A stretch of 64,000 nt of DNA from Scenedesmus sp. ARA3 (taxonomy: Eukaryota > Chlorophyta > Chlorophyceae > Sphaeropleales > Scenedesmaceae). The DNA lies in the NCBI GenBank assembly GCA_004335835.1, contig RWJK01001191.1, positions 37,398 to 101,397 of the forward strand, read 5' to 3'. Positions 40,024 through 51,499 of the stretch are shown in pieces (positions within the stretch are counted from its first letter, which is position 1; each line of letters opens with the position of its first letter). The notes beneath the pieces were generated by a model that was not told the origin of the DNA, did no database searches, and was given only the letters and a program-made list of their open reading frames with translations. A program made the position numbers and the translations under genes.

Positions 40024-43000
40024 CTGTTGCTGCATCTGGCCAGGGCGAGGGGATAGGGTCGTATTGGTAGACCACGTGCAGCGGCAGGCAGGCGTACCAA
40101 GCGCCCGGCTCGCAGGCGCTGTTTGCAGGACAGCAGCAGGCAGCGCGGCAAGCGCACATGGCACAGTTTCTTGGAGGCATGGATGTTTGTAGTTCCGCTG
40201 CTTCAGCAGTCAAAGCAATGGGCAACAGGGAAGAACTTGAGCTGCATTTGTTGTGCTGCTGATGTGCTGCAGTCAAAACAGCTTCTGACTTGCTGCCAGC
40301 CGCTCCCCACCTTGGCGCCTGCCTGTAGTGGAAGTAGCAGTGGCTGGCGTTGTCACACTGCTGTTACACTTGTTGCGCTATCGCTGCACCACTGTTACAA
40401 TGCTGTTGCGCTTATTGTGCTGCTGTTGAGCTGCTGTTGATCGTGCTGCCAGCCGTGCCCCACCTTGGCGCCTGCCTGTAGTCGAAGTAGCAGTGGCTGG
40501 TGGGCGTCATGATGACGTCATGCCCCGACTTGGCTGCGATGATGCCGCCCACATTGCCCTGCAGAGCAGTGAGGCCATACTCAAGTAAGTTATGCTCATG
40601 GTGGTGATGCTGAGATTGTCATGCCCCGACTTGGCTGCGATGATGCCGCCCACATTGCCCTGCACGGGAAAAGGTGGAACCGTGATGGTGATGAAAATGA
40701 CGTAAGCAACAGGCGTCAGCGCTGCCGGACACATGCGTGCATGAAAACCAATGTGTAATCAAGGTCAGCGGCATGTGCTGACAACACCTGCTGCACATGT
40801 CACAAATCGATCAAGGGCTGTTACAGATATATATATAACATAACAGGTAACATCAATTAAACAGCCGGGTCTCACCCTCCAGCTCATCACTGTGGCGCCC
40901 TCAGCCAGGCCACCCTCAAGAATCTCATCCCAGCCTGAGCACAGCAGGCAAACACAGCAGAACACCAGCAGTGTCAACAGCAGTTTGTACAGCAGCAGCA
41001 GCAGCAGCAGCAGCAGCGGCCGATGATTGAAAACAGCCCCATGCTGGCTTCACCACCAACTTGGGCGTACACATGTTGTCCATGAAGTGTGACGCAAACA
41101 CAGCAGGTACGGCGCTCGTGTGCGAGCAGCATGCACGCAACAATACCCACGCAGCACCATGCAACCTGTCGACATGTGAGCTGCAGGAGCCCCCTTCGTG
41201 ATGAAATAGCCAACACCATCCTGCACCAAAGCTGCAGCTGCTCTCACAGCAGCAGCAGCAGCAGCACATGTCCCTGCATGCCGCGCTCACCTATGAGCTG
41301 CCGCCCGCGTGCCGCCAGCATGCCACTGACCTTGCGCACAAACCAGCTCTGCAGCTCAGCCTCGTTGGCCAGGCCCTCCTACAGGCGCACAAACATCAAC
41401 AGAAGCAGCGTAACAAATAAGGAAAAGAGGAAAGTGAAACAAACCAGCTCTGCAGCTCAGCCTCGTTGGCCAGGCCCTCCTGCGACAAAGCAGAAAAGGC
41501 AGAGAGTAAAAGGTTCAGCGGTTTGACAGAATTGCAAACCACCCAAACCAGCTCTGCAGCTCAGCTTCGTTGGCCAGGCCCTCCTGCAGCGCGCATGCAC
41601 ATACAAAAATTTATAGACAACAAAAGCAGAGAGAAAGGAAGAAAAAAAGGTGTTGGCAGAAGAGGGAACAGAAGGGCAGGGCATCACAACCGTGCACGCA
41701 CGCCATGCCCTGCGGGCATACGCACAAGCGCAAGTACCTGCCGCATGCGCTGCCAGCACTTGGGCAGGCCTGCCAGCGCACCTGGGCACCTCATCGCCCA
41801 AGCACGTTGTTCACAAAAGCTGTCCATACAGGCCATGGACAACACACATGTACACAAGCCGCCTGCGAAGCCCGTATGTCTCCACCGAAGCTGGCACATG
41901 CGCGCCTGGCACTTGTGGCAGGTGCACAACAGCGTACACAGTGCCACACCCAGCACGCACGCACGCAGGCGCACACGCGTGTGCTGCCACCGCACCTGCC
42001 GCATGCGCTCCTGGCATTTGGCGCAGGCCTGCCAGCGCGCCTTGGGCACCTCATCTCCGCCGATGTGCACGTATAGGCAGGGGAACTGCGCCGCGGCCTG
42101 GTCAAAGATGCTGCCCAGGAAGGAGAACACGTCATCGTTGCCCTGCGAGGGGTTGCAATGAGGCACGTAAATGGGTCAAGTTCAGGATATAAGACACTGC
42201 ATGGAAGAACGGGCGTGTGTGTAGAATAGCAGCTGGAACTCTGAAGATATGTGCGTGTGTAGATCACAGGCTTAGATTATGTATGTGCATCGAAGGCTGA
42301 GCTGCAGTCTGCTAGTCATGCAGATCTTCCGTGCCGTGCCGCAGGCCCCTCCTTTACCAAGCAGTATACGCTCTCTTTGATGCCCCAGTGGGTGAAGGTG
42401 GCTTTCCTGTTCACTCTCACTCTCAAACTCACTCACTGTCTTACTTTCTCTCACACTTTCTCACTCACCGCGCAGTACACGTCCTCGTGGATGCCCCAGT
42501 GCGTGGACACAGCAGTCACCTCACCAGTGCCTGGCAGCAGCAGCAGCAGCAGGAGCGCCAGTCCAACGGTTTTGCTGATGCAATGCCATTCAGCGCTGCA
42601 GCTTATGCAGGCATGTAGTCCCTGCAGGGTGTTGTGTTTGAGTGCTTCTGCGCGCTTGCTAGTGTGGTTCAGTGAGGGCAATCAACAGAGCAAGCACGCA
42701 GGCCAGGGGAAGCCGACAGTGCTGCACATAATTACACGCGCACTGCACCAGCACCATTACGAGTGATCAGGATCAGCAGTTGCATGTGTACAGTAAGAAG
42801 CTGCAGATACTTGGTGATCTCTGCTCACATGACAGGTTGGGGTAGGCTGTCAATGCTGCACACGATCGCCCGTGCAGTGCACATGCACCAGTGCAATCAG
42901 GACCAGCATGTACATGCACACAGTAAGTAGAGGCTGCAGATACTTCTGCTGTGCTCACATGACAGGTTGGGGTAGGCCGCCAGTGCAGCACAGCAGTGCC

Positions 43001-44764
43001 CGGGGAGCTCAATCTCAGGCACAACCTCAATCCCACGCTCAGCTGCATACGCCACCACCGCAGCCACATCAGCACTGCTGTAGTACCCGCCATGATATGC
43101 AGCAGCAGTCGGCACTGCACGCCTGCATATGCTGGCTGCTGCTGCTGCAGCAGCAGCGGCGTCTGCTGGCGGCGTGCCTTCCCGCTGCTGCTGCTGCTGC
43201 TCCGCGTCTGCTGCAGCCTGCTCATCTGCATCTTGCTGCTGCTGCTGCTGCGGATCCTCCTGCATCTGCTCTTGCTGCTGCTGCTGCTGCTGCTGGCTGC
43301 TGTCGTCCTGTTGGCTGGCTGTGGTAGCGCTGCTGCTGCTGCTGCTGCTGTTGTGTGAGGGCAGGGGGATGATGCTGGGCGGTGTGCCACGGACACTGCC
43401 AACCTCTGCCAGTCGCGGCAAGCTGGGCACCTCCAAGCGCCAGCCCTGCAGCGCACAGCAGCAGCAGCAGCGGTTCATTCTGTAGAGCGCCATGAGGTCA
43501 AATCAAAAATCAATTATACCACCAAATCACCTTGTGCAGCCATAACCCAAACTTCCGCAGCTCACCTGGTCTTCGGTGAGGTGCCAGTGGAAGCGGTTCA
43601 TCTTGTACAGCGCCATGAGGTAAACCAAACTGAAACATACAACCAATTCAGATTGTGCAGCCGCTGCTGGACATAATCGAAACTTATGCATCTCACCTGT
43701 TCCTCTGTGGGGTGGACAGCGGAAGCGGTCAATCTTGTACAGCGCCATGAGGTCATGTTGATATTCTAACAAATTCCATAACATCATTCAAACTGCTGTA
43801 TCTCACCTGGTCCTCTGTGAGGTGCCAGTGGAAGCGGTTCATCTTGTACAGCGCCATAAGGTCCAGCAGCTTCAGCACCCACGGCAGCGGGAAGAAGTGC
43901 CGCCCAACATCAAGCAGCACGCCGCGCCAGATGAAGCGCGGCGCGTCAGCCACCTGGCAGGTGCGAATACAGAAGTATGACGTGAGGTTTACAAGAGTAT
44001 GACGTGAGATTTCTAAAGAGCATCATTTGATCAGGTGCGCAGTGTAGAGCAGGCCAGCCACGCCGCTCCACTTGTTGTCGCTGTGCACGTTGGTGAGCAC
44101 TGCTCATTAGTTGCTGGCCACGGCTTCCTGCTGCTGCGGACAGAGGCAGTCACAAGCATGCTGGGTATCGGGTGTACCATCCAATGACACAGTTGCTGCC
44201 AGGTGGCCAGCGGCAGAGTGGCAGCTCATCCACTGCACATCCATTGGTAGATACACTTGCACCTGTTGCAACTGAATTGCTGATGGCACCGATGCAAGCG
44301 CAAGGCAGCATGTGTCAGAGCTGTGGCAGCCTACGCCTTGCTGCAGCCATGCACACCTGCGTGTATGGCATCCTCAGGCCCTCTGGCGTAGCCTGCAGAG
44401 CCTGCAGCAGCGTCTGGATGCCATAGAACACGCCCGTGGTTGTCAAGGCAGTGATCTGAATGCCCTGTGCGCCACAGGCGAGGCAGTAGCCCTCCTCCCT
44501 CCAGCGAAACTGCTGCAGTTGCTGCAGTTGCTCGACTAGCTGCAGGCTGATGGCCGTGCCAGGCGCCTGCTGGCTGCTATTTGGCTCGCAGATCGTAGCA
44601 GCGGTGCCGAAGCGTTGCTGCAATGCTTGTTGCAGGTACGCGGCCTTCTGCAGTAAGCTTTCGTTGGCATTGTCGCACTGTATAGCTGGCGTGCACACAT
44701 GCAAGGAATCTGGCCCTACATGATCAACGATAGCGGGGTAAGGAAGTACGTTTAGCTGGTTCAT
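38992..44764 (-). CDS. Beta-N-acetylhexosaminidase, GH20 family
   Basis: Hydrolyses terminal GlcNAc/GalNAc from glycans by substrate-assisted catalysis. Ten exons keep phase: 44764-44357, 43953-43807, 43445-42959, 42530-42469, 42142-41996, 41378-41291, 40934-40876, 40558-40464, 40118-39417 and 39094-38992 (765 aa). An N-terminal GH20b-like domain (exon 1) leads to the barrel: APRFIWRGVLLDVGRHF, NRFHWHLTEDQ, VVPEIELPGH, the catalytic YVHIGGDEVP (Asp-Glu pair), GWDEILEGG, MTPTSHCYFDY, and SQANLWCEYV near the end. It closes WGRFSSRLQQ to YRPLS then TGA. Two long low-complexity insertions are unusual: a Ser/Gln/Glu block in exon 3 and about 150 Ala/Glu/Ser residues in exon 9. No clear signal peptide, so secretion is uncertain. 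The first ATG (44764) was chosen; the frame is open further upstream without another ATG. Confidence 0.93.
40300..40665 (-). repeat. Echoes of hexosaminidase exon 8
   Basis: Exon 8 is at 40558-40464. Its start (GNVGGIIAAKSGHD) is repeated upstream at 40660-40618, and its end (SHCYFHYRQAP, one change) is repeated downstream at about 40340-40300. Confidence 0.85.
41340..41590 (-). repeat. Three copies of the hexosaminidase exon 6 start
   Basis: The acceptor-proximal codons EGLANEAELQSWF occur in the real exon (41378-41340) and twice more upstream (about 41482-41440 and 41585-41545), each after a CAG or TAG acceptor, with nearly no change. Confidence 0.9.
43470..43870 (-). repeat. Four copies of the hexosaminidase exon 2 end
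   Basis: The parent at 43863-43807 codes LMALYKMNRFHWHLTEDQ and a GTGAG donor. Copies lie at about 43750-43690 (frameshifted), 43625-43567 (residues intact) and 43500-43470 (truncated into a CTG tract). The copied piece includes the HWHL active-site strand. Confidence 0.9.
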
Positions 44765-45563
44765 CGTACACGGAGCTCCATACACGGATCTGCGTCCTCT
44801 GCTGTCTGCTGTGTGTGGCACAGGATGAGGTGATCACGCTGCTACACGCAACATGCACTTTGGCTTGACAGCTGGAACAATATGAGAATGTGGTCTTTGA
44901 AGTACCTTTGACGCTTTGGGAGCCGTCCCTTGCCAGCGCGTCATAAGTCGACCTTCCCTCCCCCCAGAACCCTGGTGATGACACATGCCTGTTTCACAAG
45001 GCAGCAGCGCCGTGGTGCTGTGCTTTGACGTGCATTGTATGCCTAAGTGCTACATAATGTGACCGTGACAACGGCGGACATCTGGTGGCAGCTACTAGCT
45101 GCCAGCTGAGGGCCTTTCAGCACTGAGCATGTTTGGGATTGGCATCAGCAACGCCGTGCATTCCAGTGTAAAGGGTTGCAGGAAGCGCGCTTCAATCAAA
45201 TGCAACATGATGCTCACCCATACGCATAGATAGGGCCCCCGCCACCCTGGCTGCGAATCTTGCAGCTGGTACGATCTGATCTGCTGCCAGAGCAGTCACT
45301 GCCCACTGAGTGGGTTCCACATGACCAGACATGCACAATGGCAGCACACGCGCGCCATGAATAACTGTTCCAAGACAGCACAGCAGGACACCAGAGTACC
45401 ACCAGCACACCAAACAAAGCAAGTTCAAGGAGGTTACCACCTTGCAGGACAGACAGCCGCTGGCACTGCAGGCAGCACACTGCACTGCTCTGCACAGCAC
45501 CCAGCCCATGCCTGGCTCTGACACCTGTTCTCTCTTCACACGGCATTGCTGCAGGCCGCCAGG
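44765..45563. other. Intergenic between hexosaminidase start and the next gene's stop
   Basis: 0.8 kb: hexosaminidase promoter/5' UTR and the 3' UTR of the unknown gene. No supported ORF. Confidence 0.4.
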
Positions 45564-46648
45564 TCACACGTACTTGTGCTGCCGGTTTGCAGCGTAGCGC
45601 TGCTCGATTGCCTCCTGCTGCCGCTGGTCAAACTCTGCCCACAGCTTGGCATTGGTCTCCACCACAGCCGGCTTGATGAACAGCGCAGCACCATACCTGC
45701 AGCAGCAGCAGCGGCGGCAGCAGTGAGGCAAGCAGAGCACGTACAGTCAGCACAGCACCATCTGGCTTGCTGAACCAGCGCAGCGCAATGCAGCAATTGC
45801 TGCTGCATCACAGAGGCGAGCGCAGGGGCCAATGATTCACGTGCCTCACGAGTGCCACACAAATAACACAAATAACACAAATAACACAAATAACACCGCC
45901 CGCATCAGCGCTGTACAGCTGACTAGCAGTTCCCCAGCCGCAGGTGTCTCACCGTCCCTCCAGCTTCTCTGTGTGCTTGGTCACGGTGCAGGGGTCGCTG
46001 CAGTGCGGCACCAGCCGCACATCGATGTACAGCGCGCTGCCGTCCAGGGGCGTGAAGGCCAGGCCGGCAGTCAGCCAGAAGTAGCCCACCTGTCGCAGAC
46101 AGTGACAACAGAAAGAACCTACCGTATGTTGCTGGCAGCAGAAGATATAATGCGCTTTTAGAGCCTTGCCGTGTCTGTGAGTTAATGATAATGTATGATG
46201 AACTTTGGAAGTTATGTACATACATGTTACTCTGCTAGGACAGTGGCATGCCTGCAAGCTGAGCGGCGCGAAGCCCAGGACAGCAGTCAGCCAGACCGGC
46301 CTCCTGCTGATGCGGCCTCAGGCATGTGCCCTGGCAAGCAACCACACGCTCTGCTACTAGCTTAGTATGACAGCCGACCCACCTCCACGACACTGCCTGG
46401 CCAAAGCACACCGCACAACTGTGCACTGGCCAGCAACCACACACTGTGCTATGGCAGCAGGCCCACCTGCATAACACTGCCCGGCCCCAGCACATCCAGC
46501 CAGGCAATGTAGCTGAAGGGGTGCTCGCGCGGCTCTGCATGCAGCAGGCTGTGGTAGTTGTGGGTGACGGCAAGCGTGGTGAAGGGGCTGCCCAGCAGGC
46601 AGGGTGAGGGGAAGTTAGGGGGCGCATTGTTCTTCATACGCGCAGCCC

Positions 46649-46683
<35 letters not shown>

Positions 46684-49600
46684 GCCCACTCTTCCAGTGC
46701 CCTTGCAGTGCTGTAGCTGCCAAGGCCAGACTGCCTCTTGCTGCTGCTGCTGCTGCTGCCCCCGCTGATTTTGCTGCTGCTGCTGCTGCTGCTGCTGACG
46801 CCGCCGCCGCTGCTGCTGCTAGGTGTGTCAGCAGCAGCCTCAGCATTCTCATCCTCTTCTTCTTTCTCCTTTGCAGTGCGGCTCCTGACCTGCGCTGCTG
46901 CCTCCGCATTGCAGGCCCACACCAGCTGTGCAATGCCGTGCACCCACAGCGATGACACCTGCCGGAAGCTGCCAGCAGTGCGCAGGTCAGGCCACACGTC
47001 CAGCGAAAAGCAGTCTGCCTCGGCGCCTGCAGCAGCAGCAGGCAAAATCGCATGCGCCAGTAGTGGGCAATCACTGTCTGTAAGGAGCTGTCAACAGATA
47101 AGCACAGCACTGCCAGCAGCGCAGGACATTCTGCAGGACATTTTGCGGGCTTACATTACATCATAGTAAATCACATTTAATTACATCACATCACATTACA
47201 TTACACAGATTACAACACCCAGGAAGCCGCAGCAATTCACGGCAGCCGGCAGCACTGACTATCACTCATGCAAGGCGCACCAGAGAAGCAACCAGACAGC
47301 GACCAAAGCAGACACCATGACTGTCAATGCAGCATACCCTACGGAGCCCCATCAGCAGCCACACGGCAGCCATGTGTTTCCCATCTAGCAGCGTGACATG
47401 TGACACAGCAGCCCAAGGCTTTGCGCCTAACCAACGTCGTTGTGGTGTCTGCGCAGGACATGTTGCAGGCTTGCAGCACATAGCCAGCCACTGCCATCAA
47501 CAGTCGGCAGCATTGCTCATCACTCATGCAAGGCGCACACAGTTAAGCTGCCAGAGTCTGCACACAGCAGACAGCCCAAAGCAGCACCTCACCAACGTCG
47601 TCGTGGTATCTGCCGTAGTGTGCAGTTGGGCCGCCGCCCCTGCGGGGAATGCGCGTGCCCGCAAGTGCCATGAGCTGGTTGCTCTCCGCACTCACGCGCT
47701 GCATGCGCAGGTACTTCTTGCGCGAGTTGAACAGCTCGCACAGCTGCACCACGGGACTGCTGCTGCTGCTGCTGCTGCTGGAGACAGCGTGCTGCAATGC
47801 ATGCGGCTCGTAGTGTGCCACTACGTAGTCCTGGCCATCTTTGGGGTTGTACATGGTGATGGTGAAGGGGCGGTTGGGGTCCGGCACCACAGCTAGCCCC
47901 TAAGCAGCAGCAGCAGCAGCAGCAGAGCAGTAGGAGCAGGAGGAGTTGATGTTGTGCTGCTCAGTCATACAGCCTCTAGCTCACTGCTTGTCATTGGTAG
48001 AGTATGCTGCTGACTTGCTGTCTAGCCCAGCATGAAATGCAGCTCAGCAAGACCTGCCCTGATACCCTGCAGTTTGCCTGCAGCCACAATGGTAGGGGAT
48101 GTGAAGGCGCATGGGGTTTGCCCATCGTCACACGCACACCCTTCCTCAACTTACGCGCGTGTGAAGGTTTTGCACTCCACGCGTAGCTCATTCAATCATT
48201 CATACAGCCACACCCAGGCAGCCTCACCTGCCCACCCTTCAGCTGCCGACCTGCTGCACGTGCTGCCTCTGCTGCCTCTGCTCGCTGCTCCAGGTCTTCC
48301 ATACGGTACACTTGGTGGTCTGCTGCTGCTGCTGCCGCTGCTGCTGCTGCTGCTGCTACTGCTGCCTGCTGTTCTGCTGCCACTGCTGCTTGCTGCTCTG
48401 CTACTGCAGCCATCGACGCACTCGGCGGCTCAGCTACAGCAGCAACAGCTGCTACTGCAGCAGTCACTGCCCCGCTTGCTGCATCTCTGCGTTCTCCACC
48501 AGCCACAGCAGCAACAGCTGCAGGCACTACAGCAGCCAGTGCAGCATGTGTGTCTGCCAGATCCTCCCTGCCGAATGCAATATCTTCCAGAATAACCTGC
48601 CGTTGCCCAAGCTGGGTCCGATCTAGCTCCAGATCTGTTGGCAGGCACTCTGGTACTGCTGCAGGCCACACATACTCAGCTGCTGGGCCGGCAGCAGCTG
48701 CTGCCAGCAGCGCTGCAGCTGCCCGTCCTGAGTCACCTGCCTGACGCTGCTGCCTGCCGATGTATTTGCCTGTGCGGTCCAGGGCCTTAGCTGCCGCTGT
48801 GTCCTGCCAGGATTTGTTTGCAGCAGCTCGCTCGCGCCTGAACTGTGCAGTCCTCCGTAGCTCAATGCGGCGTTGGCTCACTATGCTGCCTCTTACCCGG
48901 ACGTTCATCCAGCTGCTGCTGCTGTCGTTGCCGCCAGCACTTTTGTTGGCCCGTGCAACCCGCGCTTCCCGCTGTATCTCATATAGCGACCTTGTGACAG
49001 CGCCTGCCCTGGCTGCTGCCACTGCCCGCTGCTCTGGCTCTGCTTCTGGCCCTCCTTTGGCTACTAACTTGAAGCCATCTCCAAAGGTCTTGTTTGTCCA
49101 GGTTAGCAGCCTGGCGCCCAAGGCATAGCCCCGTATGGTGTTGTTGTGCTGCTGGTACAGTAGCTCCTCTTGCAGCTGCAGCAGCTGCTTGGGTGTGGTC
49201 AGCAGAGAGATGGAGTTCCGGGCTTTCTTGCACATGAAGCGGTCAGAAATCTTCTCAAACTCTGCAAAAGGAACGACAAGTGACAAGTGGCAGGTGACAG
49301 GTTCGACGTGACAACAGTGGGTTTGAATTCCTGGCCTTTCTGCACATGAAGCGTCGGGACACCTTCTCAAACTCTGCACATGGGTGACAAATGACAAGAA
49401 AAAAGTGACATGTGACAGGTCATTACATGGGAGCAGTAAGATGGAGTTCCGGGCTTTCTTGCACATGAAGCAGTCGTAAATCTTCTCAAACTCTGCACAG
49501 GAGTGACAAGTGACAAGTGACAGGTCACACATGTCAGCAGCGATATGGAGTTCTGGGATTCCCTGCACATGAGGCGGTCGGAAACATTCTTGAGTTTTGC

Positions 49601-50787
49601 ACAGGCGGCGCAAGAGTGAAAAGTGAAAATACAAGGCAGTTGACGTCACACTTTCCTAACAGCGGGCATTTCACATGACGTCGTCAGACACCTTTCTGAA
49701 CTCTGCAAAGAGGTACACCTGACAAGTGACAGGTTACAGGTGTTGCACATCCTTAGCAGCAGGCGCTGCGCGCAAGCAGCATCAGGTGCTACGCGCGAAT
49801 GAGCAGTCGCTGCACTTGTGACAGCATGCGCAGCGCCTGCTGGCGCATGTGCCAGCATCAACATGTGGGGCGCGAGGTGCTGCGCTTGAATGAGCAGCCA
49901 CTGCACATGCAACATGTCGCTCAGCGCCTGCTGTCCCATGTGCCACCATCACTTTGTGCGCCCCCAATGCAGTCTGCCCACAACCTGGGTCAGTAGCACC
50001 TCTCTGCACATGACGTGCTGCTGTCAGAAACAACTCCCGACTTGAAGCATAATGCCAAGCAGCCCCGCGTTGCCCCAAACGTTTTGTTTTGCTGCTTCAG
50101 TCAGCTCTCACCTGTCAGGCTGAAAAAGGCAGCTCCTGTTGGCAGTCCGCTGCTGTCAAGCCTCCACAGCGTGCAGTCCCCAAGGCCTTCCCCCACTTGC
50201 CACAGCTGCAGCACAGCCACAGCAGCACTGCCAGGGCCAGGCTCACTGTTCAACAGGCTGCCGCAGCGCACAAACAGCCAGTAGTCACCCGGCTTTGCAT
50301 GAGGCTGCAGGACAGCCGCAGCAGCGCGCTGGTGCTGCTGCTCTGTGGTGGAGCTGTCAGTGCTGCTGCTGCTGTCGGCGCTGCTGCAGTAGTGGCTGAG
50401 GAAGGCGCTGTGGAGGGAGAGCAGATGCGTGCAGGTTTCTAAGGAGTAGGGCTCTGGCAGAGGGTCCTTAGGGTCGCTGCTGGTGCTGCTGCTGCTTGGT
50501 GCACTGTCAGGTGTGCTGGTCTTGCGTGCAGGGCCTACAGGTTTTTCTGTGCTGTTGGCGACAGCGCTGCTGCTGCTACTGCTGCTGTTGCTAGAGTGTC
50601 TTGTCCTGCTTCGCCTTTTCCTAGGTTGAGGCTGGTTTGCATTTTGCTGCTGAGCTGGTGCAGAAGCAGCTGCTGCAACAGATGACCTGTGCAGAGTCCT
50701 GCCTACTGCTGCCAGCTGCACAGCAGCAGGCCGTGGGCACGAACAAAGCTGCCTGCGTATGCCGATGTTGCTGCTTCGAGGCAGCAT
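45564..50787 (-). CDS. Unknown 948-aa protein with organelle-targeting-like N terminus
   Basis: Not recognised. Six exons keep phase: 50787-50112, 49261-48228, 47899-47593, 47026-46467, 46089-45953 and 45696-45564. The N terminus (MLPRSSNIGIRRQLC onward) is Arg/Ser/Ala-rich without acidic residues, like a plastid or mitochondrial transit peptide, then long Ser/Pro-rich sequence. Ordered-looking blocks are KPGDYWLFVRCGSLLN, EELLYQQHNNTIRGYALG, RPFTITMYNPKDGQDYVV, VSSLWVHGIAQLVWACN, VGYFWLTAGLAFTPLDG with SALYIDVRLVPHC, and a C-terminal coiled stretch ending YAANRQHKYV then TGA. Ala, Gln and Ser runs separate them. The late block alternating hydrophobic and polar residues could be beta-strand rich, but I do not assign a fold. 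Five echoes of the exon 2 start lie upstream of that exon. The model is well supported; function is open. Confidence 0.75.
45857..45895. repeat. Short AAATAACAC tandem repeat
   Basis: Four to five copies of a nine-base unit in the last intron of the unknown gene. Confidence 0.8.
49200..49710 (-). repeat. Five copies of an exon start in the unknown gene
   Basis: The real exon start (49261) codes EFEKISDRFMCKKARNSIS. Upstream copies at about 49378-49320, 49497-49440, 49600-49540 and 49706-49660 read EFEKVSRRFMCRKARNS, EFEKIYDCFMCKKARNS, KLKNVSDRLMCRESQNS and a weaker version. Spacing is 103-119 bases. The T-G-A-C-A-rich intronic part is partly shared as well. Confidence 0.9.
49785..49960. repeat. 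Diverged 91-bp tandem pair
   Basis: Two related units start at 49785 and 49876 (ggtgctacgcgcgaatgag and ggtg ctgcgcttgaatgag). They lie in the first intron of the unknown gene, beyond the exon echoes, and may be older copies. Confidence 0.7.
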
Positions 50788-51499
50788 GGTGTTGCACACG
50801 TGTGCTGCGCCTGTCAGGCTGAAACTGGCAGAACTGCAGCGGTACTGCTTCCGACAGCAGTTGTTGCCGCTGTATGGTAGACTACAGGGTCTGCAACTGT
50901 GTTAGGTTTTTTTGGCCGAGGTCACTGAAGGCGAGTGGAAGCGTGGACACCTTTTCAGGCGATCCTCCCACGACAGGTGTCGAAGAACACGTGTGCATAG
51001 ACGTACAGCAACAGGTCCCATCTAAACAGGTAGAATTGCTGATCCTAAGCATGGATGTGTTGTGCTGTTCAGGCCCTCGCAACCCTGGCATCGTAACAAT
51101 CTGCTGACCCGTTTTGCCGCCCTCAGTCCCACGGTGTAAGAGGTTTTCTTACTCTTTCTTGTATACTAATATATGCTGTTAGCAGCGTTGTTTTTTATTC
51201 AGGATAAACGTTGATTCTATCGTGCCATCAACGTTGATCACTCCGCCACAGTGCTGCAGTGCACTACCTAACGGGCAATGGGCAACCTAGCGGCCAACTG
51301 CAATCTAGCAGCAATGAAAACACAAAAAACGTGCCAGTTGACGCAAATTGGTGCATACCAAGACCGTGTTGTTACAGCATGCGCTGCTCCGCCTGCTGCT
51401 TTCACAGCGCCAGCGCGCAGCAGCAGCTCCCTCTGCCACATGCAGCATTCCTCACGCCGTCCTGCAAGCATTCAAGCAGCACCTCTGCCCTGCCCTGCC
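50788..51499. other. Intergenic between the unknown gene and the mutarotase gene
   Basis: 0.7 kb. AT-rich stretch near 51130-51235. TTACA at 51372-51376 (TGTAA on the minus strand) is a candidate mutarotase poly(A) signal. No ORF supported. Confidence 0.4.

Noticed and set aside
44029..44105. Coding-like minus-strand segment (VHSDNKWSGVAGLLYTAH) in hexosaminidase intron 1
   Set aside because: It does not fit the phase between exons 1 and 2, and the GH20 sequence is continuous without it. It could be a relic, but I cannot support an exon.
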